DNA of 64,000 nt from Acarospora socialis (GCA_025617375.2 JAMYGW020000001.1:1674001-1738000), one strand, 5' to 3'. Shown: positions 45,353 through 57,868, counted from the first letter of the stretch. Numbers and translations: made by a program. Notes: a model not told the origin generated them from the sequence alone.

Positions 45353-45686
45353 AGATGGGGAGCTGCAGGTTATCGCATTATATCTCTGTGCAGAATTGGA
45401 TCTCTTGGGGTTCCTTGAAAGGGGCATCTAGAGTGTTGAGGCGACCCTGGATCGAATGGAGTTCTGGTGGTTTGTATATAGAATGAAGTCGAGACCAAGA
45501 GTGCGACCATTCCATTCAAGGTGCCTACATGCCACTATAATGTTCCGTGATGATTTCTCGGACTACTGTAAAAGTGATCAAGAGCCGAACCACATGTCTT
45601 CTTCCTTGACTTACTTGTAGCCCTCAACCCAACCCAACCCGACCCAATCCAACCCTCAACATCCCCAAACCTCCAGCAGCCCGGAA
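45353..45686. other. Intergenic, SmD3 to Irc6
   Basis: 330 bp between tandem plus-strand genes, with a run of CCAACCCAACCCGACCC-type pyrimidine repeats at about 45620-45660 just before the Irc6 ATG. No gene. Confidence 0.5.
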
Positions 45687-46998
45687 ATGGACGTCCCCAA
45701 CCCGCGCCGCATCCTCATCCTCTCACCGCCCAACTCCAACATCCCCGATCTCCTAAAAGGTACGCATCTCCCTCCACTTCCCAACCCAAACCTTCAGTAA
45801 AACCAGCGGGACTCACATTTCCCGAACACAACAGACCTCACCGGCAGCGCCCCCTCCCCCAACCCCGACATCTCCTCCTCCTCCTCCTCCCCCTCCTCCA
45901 CGTCTTCGCTGGCCGGCCTCTCGCACAACCTTCCCCTCAAAACAACCTACTACAGTGCCGACATACCGATCTGGATCGACGAGATCGGCTCCGCGGAAGA
46001 ATGGCGCGACGAGTTCCTGAGGCCCGAGGCGAAGGAAGTGCTGGCTGTGCTGGGGGCTGTGGTGCTTTGTTTTCGGAAACCGGTTGATGCGGGGGCGATG
46101 GTGCGTTGGGCCTTTTACTTGTTATTCGTTTGCTTGCTTACATGCTCTCGGGATACGTCTACGTCTACGTCTGTGTTGTGGGCTGTGGGTGGGGAGATGG
46201 GGACGGTGGCCGGGTTGGGGGCTTTGAGACGAAAGGTTGTGCTGATGTTTAGGCCTTGTAGGAGCAGATCAAGAGTCTACTCGCGGCGGTGGAAGAGGTA
46301 GTGAAGAAGGGCTGTGGGTACGGCTGGGACGGCGTGTGTCTGGCCGTGGCGATGCCGCAGAGCGTGACGCCGCATTGGCCGCTGGGAATGGAGGAAGGGG
46401 AGGAGTTGTGTAGAGAGGCGGGGTTCGAGTACATTGAGGCGGAGGCGAAGGGGAGGAATGAGTATGGTGGTATGTCACACTTGAGCCTGTTTGTTCCAAT
46501 CTTTCAGGGCGTCCCTTTGTCCTATCCGGGGGATGTTAACGACGCGTTTTGGAGCAGAACCTGTGGGTGTCGCACGTATCAAGGAAGCGCTAGAAGCGAA
46601 CGACTGGGGGGGTGGGGATGGTGATGATTTCCAGTCCGAGTCTCTGGGCTTTGGCAGCGATGAGGAAGACAATGGTGAAGTCGGTTTCAGGGCCGAAGCA
46701 GCGGAGATACAGAGGGAAATGTTCGGGATGCGAGAAGCCATCTACGGTCAGAGCTCATCTCAGGATCCAGAGGAAGAGGACAGAGAAGACGAGGAGTTGA
46801 AGGTCGAGGAATTGGAGCGTCTGATGGTCAAGGTGCAAGTCATTAAGGGTGAGTAATGTTGTTACGGGTTGACGGAGGGCTCTTACAAGAGGGAAAATAC
46901 TGACTGGACCCTTGATAGATATGGGTGCCGATATGTCCGAATCGGAGAGGAAGAAGTTCGCTGCCAATGCGATTAATGATCTCATGAAAACGATATGA
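45687..46998 (+). CDS. IRC6: Irc6/AAGAB (p34)-like adaptin-binding protein
   Basis: Five exons, 45687-45759, 45835-46100, 46262-46469, 46558-46848 and 46919-46998, give 305 residues. The N terminus begins a Rab-like fold (NPRRILILSPPNSNIPDLLK, DIPIWIDEIGSAEEWRDEF, LAVLGAVVLCFRKPVDAGAM). The middle holds WDGVCLAVAMPQSVTPHW and EPVGVARIKEALEANDWGG, the signature join to the C-terminal half. That half is acidic and ends in the helix RKKFAANAINDLMKTI. AAGAB/Irc6 proteins bind AP-1 and AP-2 adaptor subunits and help clathrin adaptor assembly; the yeast name comes from a recombination-centre phenotype. Confidence 0.87.
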
Positions 46999-48295
46999 GG
47001 CGATCCCGGAACGTACTGCATCACGACGATAACTCGAGTCCGCCAGCCGATCACGAAGGGGTCCACGGTACCCTAGCTGGGAAATCTTGTTGGTAGGTGG
47101 TACACCTGTTCGCAGCGCTGCTCCGAATAGCTCAACAAGAGCCGACGTATCAGACAGCCCGTCTTTGTCAGAGTGACCTCTGCCGATACCGCCATATGTT
47201 CTGACGTCGCTACACAGCTGCGTGCAGGTTGGGCACCGCTCTTGCCCTGAAGGATCATTTGAAGGGACATGATATCTTTACCTCGGCGCTACGGAACAAT
47301 ATCTGCAAGTCTACCAAGCGATGAAGCTGGAATACGAAATGCACGATGAGGTAGACCTGCCTCACGCTTGGTAGACGACGAGATTGAGGAGACATTGTGA
47401 CTGCGCTCTAAGACGCATCGCCGGCCTTGATTCGTGGAGACTATCAGCTCCGGCTTGAGACTCCCTGGGGCACGCCGATAGTGTTTAGACCACGATGACT
47501 AGTTATGTATCAGTCCTGGTAAGGCAGGAGATGTCTGTTCTCTGAGCATTGTATCAACAGATATTTCAAGGCTTGACAATATCAATGTAATCACTCTATA
47601 ACTCACGTTCAGAAACACTGTCCCCAACCCTCGTCGTCCACTTGACAGTGAAGCTGGACACGGGGCGAGTACAAACTATCACCTCCCTAACCGCGATCGT
47701 TGTATCTCGCTACGACTATTGTTGTACGGCCAGCAAGCTATGCCACTCAGAACCCCTAACTAGACACGTAGCTAAAGACTAGCTCTATCAGAAAGCCAAT
47801 GTCCACACCTGCTTGCAACATACCGTCAACAGACGTCCTGCCCTTAGTATTTCTGAGCCCAGCAAGAGCAGAGGCCACGCAACCATGACTTCACCACTAC
47901 CGTGTCCAACGTGTCTGGTGTCTCGATGCCACTCGAGCATCATGAGAAAAACCTCGCAAGTTGCACCGAAGTCCACCGGTACGTACCTGGAAAGGGCGAC
48001 CTTCCTAAGCTAGACGCGGAACCGTGTGACCAGCCACCAAATGTCGGAGGGATGAGGCATCACTAGAGGTGTAAGGCGGTAAAGCGGCGGATATGCAATT
48101 TCAAATTGTTGTCTCGTACTCATAGGCTATGCTCAGCGTTCTTTTCGGGATTGGTATCGCCTAGTCATATGCTAGCGATAGATCCGTTTCATCAGCGAAT
48201 CGAGATGCCGCTACCAGCCATCGGTGATCGTAGAATTGGAAAATGTCTAGAGCTGACATAGAACTGGTTAAGGTGATACTGCAGCCCAAAATTCT
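46999..48295. other. Convergent intergenic region
   Basis: 1.3 kb between the 3' ends of Irc6 and Phs1. Several short frames but nothing convincing on either strand. Confidence 0.5.
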
Positions 48296-49132
48296 TCAAA
48301 AGTTCCGTTCCGGCTGCTTTCCCCTCATCATCTTTCTCCGTTGAGCCATCATGTGCGTGTACAAAACATAAGTGCCTGTGGTCGATCAGTTTCATCGCCC
48401 TCTGCCAGTAGAAGGAGGAATAACCCATACCAGGGATATAGATGACCAAGATCATCTTGAGCAGATATTCATACTGCACCCTCCACGTCTTCGCCGGCTC
48501 GATCGCAATGTAAATCAGCCACATCTCGCTGCCGATGCCCAACGGATACAGGACGTAAAAGGTGTTGTATCTGCAACGCTCCATCATAAGCCTCATACAT
48601 CCCCCAATCGCAACTCCCCACCGTAGCTCCACAGGGCCGGGGAAATACCTCAGCCACCGCACGAATCCCGGCATGGAGCCCCGCATGTTCAACACAAAAT
48701 AGCTATAACGTATCACCTCCGCAACGCTCCACGCGACCAGCATGCTCGAGTACGCCGGCGACGAGCTCGTCGTGGCCGGGTAGTTGTTGACGATCCCCCA
48801 GACCAGCAACAGTCGGGAAGCGACTTGCATGACCGTGGTCAGCAATGGACTTCTCACGAGCCCTGCGTAACGTAGCCGGTTAGCGGGGACTGGCTGGTGA
48901 AAGTGCTCTGCAGGCATGGCTCACCCGCGGCCGAGTGGACGACTTCGAGCACGGCAAGCGTCTGCGTCCATTTCGCAAACGCGCCAACTCCACCGTACAC
49001 GTTTTTGAAGCCGACCAGAGGCACCAGGAGGGCTACTCTGCCGAGGATGGCGAGCCATAGGATGGCGGAGATGAAGTTGTACAGGGTGAGATACTGGGTT
49101 TGTAGACGATGGCGGGAGTATTGGCGTTCCAT
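48296..49132 (-). CDS. PHS1: Very-long-chain 3-hydroxyacyl-CoA dehydratase (Phs1/HACD)
   Basis: Exons 48925-49132, 48431-48862 and 48296-48375 encode 239 residues with six or so TM helices. The N terminus YLTLYNFISAILWLAILGRV and LEVVHSAAGLVRSPLLTTVM match the PTPLA signature. The catalytic Tyr and Glu lie in NTFYVLYPLGIGSEMWLIYI. It removes water from 3-hydroxyacyl-CoA in the ER fatty-acid elongation cycle that feeds sphingolipids. The last exon, joined by a 55-nt intron, gives TYVLYTHMMAQRRKMMRGK and a short basic end; reading through the intron would give a longer, unrelated tail. I preferred the ATG at 49132 because upstream in-frame sequence lacks a further ATG. Confidence 0.92.
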
Positions 49133-49486
49133 TTTACTTGCTCGGAGAGGGGAGGAAGTAACTTCACTGTCGGATTTTGGAAGTTTTACAGCTGTGGAAG
49201 GGAAACTTTTGCGGGTGAGCTCGGAAGCGAGCACATGCGGATGATAGAGTAAGGTTCGTCGAGATTGCTATACATATACACACACAAGCAGCAGTATATT
49301 GTGAACTTTCACACTGTGCACATTGGAAACTCCGCCAGCCCTGTCTGTCCATAGCAGCTTAATGCGTTCCTATGCCATTCCGCTCATGAGAATTCAGCCG
49401 AACCAACGCCGTCGCTATGCTGTCAGGATGATAGTGAGACAATCAAGTCTATACCGCGTCCCGACGGAAACGCCTCCGGGCCTGAC
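49133..49486. other. Intergenic, Phs1 promoter and RING gene 3' end
   Basis: 350 bp between tandem minus-strand genes; nothing else recognised. Confidence 0.5.
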
Positions 49487-50780
49487 TCATAGATAGACCT
49501 GGAACATGCTCTTGGGTAATTTGACGCTCTTGCCACACCCGAGCACTTGACAATGCGAAAAAGGCTTGGTTTTGATCGGCCGCCGGGCACTCTTGCCTCT
49601 TGGCTTCGGTCTGTTCTTCATGCATTCACCGCAGTAGACCTTGACACTGATGTCAGTATAATTCTAGCGATCCTTGATACCGAATAACGTACGTGACCAC
49701 ACGATCTCACGACCCAAACCTGACGCTTGAGCTCTTCTTCGCCCGTACCCAGCTCTTGTTCGCAGTTGGGGCACACCAACACATCCTCTTCCCTCGGTGA
49801 TCGAGTAAAACCCTCCTGAGCTGGACTTGGCGCCTTGTATGTAGGCGGAGGTGTTGCCAATGCAAAGCCCGCAATCTCATAATCCATCCCTTGAGGTATT
49901 TCGATCTCCCGGGCGTCAAACACAAAGAGGTCATCCTCCAATGCTGGAACCACCGGCCGACGATGTATTAGTGGCGCCGGCTGTGCCATTCCCGCGACTT
50001 CTCGCCTGATTCTGTCTTCCCCGCGAATGGCAGCAGCGACGGCAGGGCGTATTCCCTCATTGAGACGACGTGCGAACTCTTGCAGCCGCGCAAGACCACC
50101 TGGTCCATTTCCATTCCAGCCCTGCTGAGACGCCCTCTGGAAATCTCCTGGTCCCGCTAGTTGTGGCTGAGGTTCCAGCGGACGTGCGTAACCTGCAACG
50201 CCCACGCCATTCAGTCTTCTCGCATGTGCCTCTGCGGGGACCGAGCGACTGTACAGCAATTCAAGCTCAGGGCTACCGGCGGTAGCATGTGCAGGACGCT
50301 GTGCTGGTGGCTCCGATTGGTCCTCTAGATCTATTATGTCACTGCGTGAAAAGCGGGGCGGTCTTGTCGCTCGTGAAGAATTACGGAGATGTAGGTGGCG
50401 ATGGCGTGGTTGAGGAGGCGTATCCGGCTCCTCGGTCAGATCGATGACAGTCTGGGGCGGTTGTGACATGACGGGTCGTCTGAGATCTAAGCCGTCACCT
50501 GGATACCTGGGAGTAGGGAGGCGAAGGTTGGAGGTGTTACTGGAAGAGGCGAAACCGTGATTTGTAGATAAGTCGGGACCGTTGACAAGCCAAGGCGATT
50601 GCCCCCGGCTATGATCTCTTGAAATCTGATCGTGGGTTCTCTGCAATGATAGACCAGTGTCAGTGTACATCCACCAGCTGGGATTACAGTTGTGGCGTGG
50701 CCCTTCCACCCAGGTCCACGAATATCGCTCCTCACCTTATGTATCTGCCACGAGCATGGGAATGGGAAGTTGGTATCCAT
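49487..50780 (-). CDS. RING protein with SUMO-interacting motifs (STUbL-like, Slx8/Rfp type)
   Basis: Exons 50736-50780, 49693-50640 and 49487-49639 encode 381 residues. Two strong SUMO-interacting motifs with acidic flanks are present: TVIDLTEEPD (~79-88) and DIIDLEDQSE (~116-125). A disordered, Arg/Pro-rich middle follows. The C-terminal RING-like module runs from about residue 304: CPNCEQELGTGEEE, WVVRSCGHVYCGECM, then a basic insert (NRPKPRGKSARRPIKTK) and HCQVLGCGKSVKLPKSM. The domain plan is that of SUMO-targeted ubiquitin ligases, which ubiquitinate poly-SUMOylated nuclear proteins in genome maintenance. The long basic insert between the RING ligand pairs is unusual. Assignment to Slx8 or Rfp is inference. 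Confidence 0.82.
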
Positions 50781-51275
50781 GCTCTTATGAGCAGCTGAAA
50801 CGATAGAAACAGAATAGAAGACTGATGAATAGCTGCAGACAAACCATCAGCGAGTCATAGGACGTGTGTCAATGTCGAAGAGAAGGTGTTGACTGTGTTG
50901 CGGGTGAATTGAGAAAGATGATGTACTCGGATCCAGAAGCACCTTGGTCGACCTAGCCGAAATACACAACACTAAAGGTACGGTATAAGCACGCTACAGT
51001 TATCTGGTCACGTTTATGCAAGAGGATAAGGAATAATGAATAGAAGGCTTGTGACAGTAAGCGATTAGTTGATTTTCTTGTCGAACGATCAGAGAGGCTT
51101 TTCGTCACTATTACCTTGGCCTGTGATTAGAAAGTAGGTACATGTAAGTCAGAACGACCCGCATCTGCCCTAAGTCCAGTAGTCGCAATATGATCACTAT
51201 ACTCGCAACCAACCCTGCTCACAAAGCTGCACTTTATATCTCTTGAAAGATGAGAAGCGGATTTGTTAAGATATG
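50781..51275. other. Intergenic, RING gene promoter and Prp19 3' end
   Basis: 500 bp between tandem minus-strand genes; no feature recognised. Confidence 0.5.
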
Positions 51276-52923
51276 CTACTTTGCCTCCATTACAGTGAGC
51301 ACTCCATCTCCACCCATCACAACTAATCTCTGAGCTCTTGGCCCCCATTCCACCGCCATCCCAGCCACGGCGCTTCGTAAAGGTTCAGACCACTCTTTGG
51401 AAGCCTTAGAATACTGCTGAACCGCAAGCCCACTGGGGCCAGTAACAGCCAGGAACTGTCCGGTATAATCCCACCGAATGTTCTCTACATCGCTGCCGAT
51501 TTCAAGAGTTTTCGTCGGAGCTGCTTTTCTCAGATCCCATATGGTCACGGTAGTCTGGCCTTTGACCGCCACCGCAAGCCAAGTGCCATTCTCCGAGAAC
51601 GACAGGGATTGGATTGGACCTGAAGCCTCAAAGTTGGCGGCATTCGATCCAGACTTGACGTCGAATACTTTGACCTGCCCATCACTGCCGCCTGCGGCAA
51701 AAAGATGACCATCGGGATGGAAGCCAGCCGCGGTAAGAGCTGCTACGCCGTTAGCTAATCCTTGTCTGGCAAGAGTAGGGAAAGATTGACCTGAATCCGT
51801 GTATATCTGGGTGATCGGCGTTGATGATACAAGGTCGTATAGCACATAACTCTTGTCAACACCTACCGAAGCAAGTATCTCTCCGCTGGGATGCAAAGCT
51901 AATGCGGATATTTCGCCTGCATGTGTAGTGAAATTTGCCGTCTCGGTGGCTTTGTCGAATAATTTCACGGATCCCGCAGCAGTACTCACTATAGCATTGG
52001 AGCTCGACCACAGTGTATCTGTAATTGCCGCCCCTCCCTTCAACGCATGCAGAACTTGGCGTTGTGACAACGAATAGACACCAGCGACACCGTCGGAGCC
52101 ACCAACAAGAGCCAAGTCACCGGACGCATCAAGTGCAAAGGACTTTCCGCCAGGATATAGAGGTTCTGATGTATTGACCGTACCGAAGGACTGAATGGTT
52201 TCTGCGCTCGCCCAATCTTCCGGCACCGCGCGTTTACGTCGAGTTTTGGATAGTCTGATGAAGGACTCAACATCTCAATCCACTCGTAAAAAGTTTGTAC
52301 AGACCAACATACCTCTCCTGAGTCGCTTCGACTTTCGAAACAACGGCAGCGGGTAAGTCTTGGCGATCGATCTGCATAGAATCCCCATTGGAAGTCGCCC
52401 GTCCGGTATTGACTGCGATTTTTGAGAGTGCATCCCGAGCTTCGTCCCTCTCCTTCGTCAGCCGTGCGATAACTCGAACGGCGGCGTCGTGTTGGTAGAG
52501 GGCAGTGCTAAGCTCCTGTCGGGTCTGTGCTAGTTGTTGTCTCACGGTAAAGGTTTCGAGAGCAAGCGCGTCCCATTCATTTTGGAAGACAGTAAGGAGA
52601 GATGGTATCGAGGTGAGGGTTGGAGGTCTGGGTCGGACAATGCGCGCTGCCTTGAGCTCGACAAGATCATCGGTCGTGAGTGCTTCACCGGTAACAGGAT
52701 CTTTGCCGTTCTCCGCTATGTATGTTTCTATTAACCGTTTCTCGAAAACAGTGCCTGCAATATGAGATTAGTGTCTGGTATGCTACGCCGAACAGGGGCG
52801 CAACTGAGTATACCACTCTTGCGTGAAGCTACGGGAACTTGGGGTGCTTCGCCAGAAACTGTATGAAGTCAGCTTGCCCAAATATAGGAATAGGATTGGC
52901 AGCTTACTTGCGCACAGCATCAT
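51276..52923 (-). CDS. PRP19: Pre-mRNA-processing factor 19 (Prp19), U-box E3 ligase
   Basis: Exons 52908-52923, 52814-52858, 52313-52754 and 51276-52254 encode 493 residues, or 492 if the second of two adjacent ATGs is used, which matches family starts (MLCAISGE). U-box: APQVPVASRKSGTVFEKRLI, DPVTGEALTTDDLVELK. Coiled coil for tetramerisation: NEWDALALETFTVRQQLAQT and RVIARLTKERDEARDALSKI. C-terminal WD40 propeller: ALVGGSDGVAGVYSL, LASVGVDKSYVLYDL, AAGGSDGQVKVFDV, AVAVKGQTTVTIWDLRK. It is the scaffold and ubiquitin ligase of the NineTeen Complex, needed for spliceosome activation. Exon 1 is only 16 nt. Confidence 0.95.
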
Positions 52924-53359
52924 GGGCAATATATGACAATTGGAGATTCCACACGTGTAAGCTTCGCGTTGTACGTAGTACGCAGTTGTAAAATAGTAGA
53001 AAGGCACCCTCTGGGCTCTCGTTAATTTAGAGTTTCTAAACAGCCTCACCGAGTCCGCAATTAGCAACCACCGACTACTTCAGTCGAGTCAGTACCGGTA
53101 TTTCGTACAGAGCTACTCTACCTGCATTAGGGAAATCAATCACTACAAATATGTCCAGATACAGATAATATCATTCATGCCCACACTGAGCCTTTACTAA
53201 AGGGGGCATGGACCGAATGTTATTTACAAGCCCAACACAAGATACGACTCCATTTGGAATCTACACGTACTTGTATAGCTGGACATAATGGGCTAGGCTT
53301 GCGGCGAATTACATACGCATCGGTTTCTCCATGAGGGAGACGACTGTGGCTTGACTCTC
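52924..53359. other. Divergent intergenic region, Prp19 and DUF4604 gene
   Basis: 436 bp between divergent ATGs, a likely shared promoter. No other feature seen. Confidence 0.5.
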
Positions 53360-53937
53360 ATGTCGTTCAATGCGAAGAACCTAAGTTACGGTAAAATATA
53401 TCTGAGCGGAATCGCAGCTTTATTATGCTGACTGAGGTTTCAGAAGCCAAGGAGCCTAGCTTCCTCCGGAAACTGAGAGAGGCAAATGGCGGAAGCTCTT
53501 TACGTCATGAAAGACCGCTTGCAAGGCCCAAGAAGCAGAGGGCAGGGGATGACGATGAAGACGAGCCTACATACGTCGATGAAGAGAGTCAAAATACCAT
53601 ATCAAGAGCGGAGTATGAGTCGCTCATAGGTCGTCAGACTAGTTCGGACAAAGAGGTTGTAAACCCGGAGCTTAAGGGCACGAAGGTGAAGCAACCTAGC
53701 ATTGCTGGGGAGGATGTGGAGGAGGAGAAGGACGATGCTAAACCGGTGCGGCCCAAGCAGCAGGTTGCTGCGATCGGAGTCCAAAAACGAAGGAAGACTG
53801 TTAAAGTCATCGGGGATGACACACAAGATCATATGGATACCGGAAATAAGGCCGTGTCGACTGAGAGCAGAGCACACCAAAAGCCCAACAAGAGGAAAAA
53901 AGTGAAGCTTTCTTTTGACGAAGACGCAGATGGTTGA
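53360..53937 (+). CDS. DUF4604-family nuclear-type small protein
   Basis: Exons 53360-53390 and 53444-53937 (53-bp intron with a TGCTGAC branch point) encode 174 residues. The N terminus reads MSFNAKNLSYEAKEPSFLRK, the diagnostic start of DUF4604 proteins, which an exon-2-only model would miss. The rest is acidic/Lys-rich and disordered, with a YVDEESQNTISRAEYESLI block and a C-terminal basic cluster (HQKPNKRKKVKLSFDEDAD) typical of the family. Function is unknown; the charge pattern suggests a nuclear location. It is divergent from Prp19. Confidence 0.9.
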
Positions 53938-54756
53938 ACGCTTAGCTCACCTGACCATGAGCTTCTTTGTCTTCGTTCCTGGGTATGATAGTGGAAGGAA
54001 CCAGGAGGAGAATTCGGGGAAGGGCGGACGGTAGGGTATTCGCGGCCTCGGGGAGTTGGACGTATACATAGACCTCAGATATGAAAGATGGCCTTCAGTC
54101 CTGGCTAGTTCTGCCCCCACCAAACGGTGCATATAGATGTGCATATTGGACGTGATGACGGTCGTGTGCCCTTATTTGCTCTCGGTCTATTTCAAGATAG
54201 GAAGCTGAATCCGATATACAGGGTCATACGACCTTGTCGGTACTCATAGAGGGTGCCGTATAGTGGGCACCGGGGACTCAACAGCTGTAAGCTTACGTAA
54301 GCCCCACCCTGCATCGAATTAAGTTTAACGCTTTTTCGGTTGTACTACGGAGTAATCCCTGGCCCAACCTCTCCTATCGTCGCCTCCACTGTCGAGGGCA
54401 TCAAACATCAAATTCATCCCGGAACCTCATGTCAACGTCGCATGCACTGACCACCCACCGGTAATTGCCTACTTGGCCGTGAATGCGATATCTGGGGGAA
54501 GCAAAGTAATATCCCTCTTTCGGAGATCTCTCCAGCCGCTCGTTACTTGCCCTTCACGGAGATACGCCCGCCCAACAGACCTGCATTCGACATAGATCGC
54601 GACGCGGATTTCTCGCGAGCTCATCAGCAATTGCTACTGCTCAACGGATAAACCCTCTGTTCGTTGGACCCCAGGATAGGGTTGCGTACCTGTTGTGAGA
54701 TTCCTGCTTGTGGAAGTTGTGGTGCGCTGTCAAAACCTTTCCCGGGGTTCGCACCG
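53938..54756. other. Intergenic, DUF4604 gene to GT15 gene
   Basis: 820 bp without a supported gene; frames here are short and lack motifs. Confidence 0.5.
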
Positions 54757-56502
54757 ATGGGTCTTGTGAGGAATCTCCTGAAGCGGATACCTTCTTCGCC
54801 CACCTTGCCCTCTCTCGATGATTTGTCACGACAGAAAGACCGGATATCACCTAGGTTAGCGCTCCTCAGGCGGCGGATACGATTAAAGGGCAACTCCTCC
54901 ATTTCGATACCTCTCGGCGCGGTACTCCTCTTTCCATGTATAGTCATCATCTTGATACTGGTCTTGGTCGTACGGCATCCATCGTCTCCCGGTAGGATAC
55001 TGATGCCCGCCGGGGCCCCTCCATCGATACGGTATGTTTCAATGCCTATCAGGAATGTGTTTGATTGGCGCTAACTCAGCGCTTTCCCTATGTACAGCAA
55101 GATAAGTGAGGAACATGACAAAGTCTTTGTGACTGGTTGTCTCGATCCTCAAACCCAGATCAACGGTCCGCGAGCGAACGCCGCATTCGTCGTGTTGGCG
55201 CGAAATCAGGAGCTTGACGGCGTGATACAATCCGTGAAGTCTATCGAGAGGCATTTCAACAGATGGTTCAACTACCCTTACGTATTTCTGAACGATGGCG
55301 AGTTCAACTCGACCTTCAAAGACACCATCACTAATTACACAAGTTCCTCTGTGGATTTCGGCAAAATAGACCCAAGCATGTGGGGGTACCCTGATTGGGT
55401 AGACCATCAAGTGGCTCGAGAGGGGATAAGGAAGCAAGGCGATGCGGCGATAATGTACGGTGGCATGGAGAGCTACCATCACATGTGCCGATTCTACTCG
55501 GGGTTGGTGCTATCGCTTCAGGCATCTGAAGAGCCAGTCGCTGACGCGCGATTAGATTCTTCTACAAACATGAGTTGCTACAGAAATATCAGTGGTATTG
55601 GCGGCTGGAGCCAGAGATCAAGTATTTCTGTGACATAACATAGTTAGTAGTCAAGTTTTCCAGTTATGAATCCATTGCTGACTTTACCTAGCGACCCATT
55701 CATCCACATGGAACGGGCTAATAAGACATATGGATTTACAATTGCCGTCAAGGAACTCAAGGAGACCGTTCCTAATATTTTTCGCTATGCGTCAGCTTAC
55801 AAGCGAAAGAATAATCTGACCTCCAAAGGTCTGTGGGAGATGTTCGTCGAGCCTCCCGAGGAACCAAAGTCTCTTCCCGAAGATGGTGGAAAGTACCAGA
55901 CACCCTTGCCAGAGGAGATTCGGAGTACAGAGCCGGGTCAAGGGGCATTACCCGACGTCGATCCAGAGGCGATGGAAAGCGAGAAATACAACATGTGCCA
56001 TTTCTGGAGTAACTTCGAGATTGCTAGGTTAGACTGGTTCAGAAGTCGAGAGTATGAAGAGTTCTTTGAGATGATGGATCGGAGTGGAGGATTCTGGATG
56101 GAACGGGTGAGCACACGGATGACTACCTCAAGGTTTACCAGCGAGCTGACAAACATCCAGTGGGGCGATGCACCCATTCACTCTCTAGCCGCTGGAGCTC
56201 TTTTGGCTCCCAAAGATATCCACTATTTCCGGGACTTTGGATATCGACATACAACGATCCAGCACTGTCCTGCGAATGCTCCTGCGCGACAGTTACCACG
56301 GATCCCCTTTCTCGAGAGTACCACCGAGGATCCGAAGAAGAGGAAGGAAGAAGATGACTACTGGGCGCTATGGGACTCGGAGAAGGAGAACGGCGTTGGG
56401 TGCAGGTGTAAATGTGATACCGACATCGTCGACGTAGAGGGCAAGCAGGGCAGCTGTCTTGCCGAGTGGGTCGACGTTGCGGGGGGATGGGCCTCTCCGT
56501 AG
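54757..56502 (+). CDS. GT15 alpha-1,2-mannosyltransferase (Kre2/Mnt1/Ktr family)
   Basis: Five exons, 54757-55031, 55098-55502, 55556-55642, 55692-56106 and 56161-56502, encode 507 residues. It is a type II Golgi protein: basic cytosolic tail, TM anchor (AVLLFPCIVIILILVLVVR, ~55-73), stem, then the catalytic domain. Family motifs include NAAFVVLARNQELDGVIQSV, FNRWFNYPYVFLNDGEF, MCRFYSGFFYKHELLQKY, YWRLEPEIKYFCDITYDPF, NMCHFWSNFEIARLDWFRS and RWGDAPIHSLAAGALL; the nucleophile-region Glu is in NFEIARLDWF. It adds mannose from GDP-mannose to O- or N-glycans in the Golgi lumen. The C-terminal CRCKCDTDIVD and acidic inserts vary in the family; the specific Ktr branch is not assigned. Confidence 0.93.
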
Positions 56503-57868
56503 CGTCGAGGCCGTGAGTCGCACGATGTTTCGACGCCCTTTATTGTTTGCTTTCAAGGGGTTTCTGGCATGTTTCTCTGGCGGCATCGCTCGCGACATCA
56601 AGGGGGGTCTTTTTCATTTTGCGCGCATACGCTCCGGGAATGCATCAGGGAGTCTTGTCGGGTCTGATCTACGTCAATAGCGTCTCACCGGAAATAGTGA
56701 CGCTTTCACATCTGGTCCGCTCGAGCTCAAGTTGTCGTGGGGTTATCATCCTGCGCTTCTGTCACTAATGTCTACCTTGACGGTCTTTGTAAGGCTTCGA
56801 TGTAGCCTGCCTTGGGATCGACTGTATCTGGCCCGCAAAGAGGCTATGAATACCTATAGATACGTCTCATCCCTGCAGACTGCGTGAGTCATTGGAAGTG
56901 GTTGGTGTGAAGCGGAGGCAGAAAGTCCTACCATAATGTGTCTTACGTGTGGGGTTTCGAGGCGTCGAGGCTGACCAACGATAGGAGTAGTGTTTCTAGA
57001 CTGTTTGTCACGGAATACCTTATGCGCCTCAAGTGATGAGGTTCGGCACGTTGGGTCTTTCATTGGTGCTGACGTGTACCGAGTAGCGTACACCTACCTA
57101 CTCGTACCTACATTCGGCACAATAACAGGGCCATGGACAGACGTGGAGAAATCATAAGGAAGGCTCTTCAAATGAAGGTGTTTCCACCATAAACAGAAGC
57201 TATACAGAGATCATCAGAGTCAAGAGTTCAACATTGCATTGCTGTGCAGTATAGGTACGGGGCTTCTAGATGCTACCTTATCTTAGTGCCGAAGCTTATC
57301 GTGATACCTTATACCTTTACATTACCTTAGTCATCATGCTGTGACCCCTCCCATCAGCCCGCACCTGTTGTGGTTGCCTTGCCTTGCCATCTTGCTGCTG
57401 TATTTTCTCTCTTTCTCTTTCTTCAAATTACGAAACCAGAGACCGCACACCGTTCGAGATGCCCTGAAGTTCTTCACTCAGCTGACTAAATCTCTCGGAC
57501 GTCAGTTGTACCTGGTCTCGACTCCGGTGATTGACGGAACGGTCATAGGGCTGTTTCCGCCGACCATCTAGCTCAAACGACCAAGGCCACAGCTAGGCAG
57601 AAGGCAACGACGACAGAAACTACCTGATTCAGGTAGTGTATGCGATGTGATTCGGTTTGATCTCGTCGAAAATAGCCCAGGTACTTGCTCCTCTTGTCTT
57701 GTCAACATCCCCAAGTCTGCTGGGATCGCGAGGTGCCGCTCTCAGGGAGAGTTTCTCAGAGCTGACTCTATGTTACCTTTCGAAGAACATCTGGATCATC
57801 TGAAGTTTCCAACCTTGCCTATCGACGGCTCTCTCGCCTTCTATCTCTCACGCTCCACACTTGTGAGC
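56503..57868. other. Intergenic, GT15 to large membrane protein
   Basis: 1.37 kb. A hydrophobic open frame at 57341-57571 has no ATG, so I do not call it. An in-frame ATG at 57770 could be an earlier start for the next gene. Confidence 0.5.

Noticed and set aside
45620-45660. CCCAACCCAACCCGACCC run, resembling a telomere-type repeat
   Set aside because: It is irregular, does not match CCCTAA and lies just upstream of the Irc6 start as a pyrimidine tract.
57341-57571. Hydrophobic frame suggesting a small membrane protein upstream of the large membrane protein
   Set aside because: It has no ATG in frame; a hydrophobic run alone is not enough.
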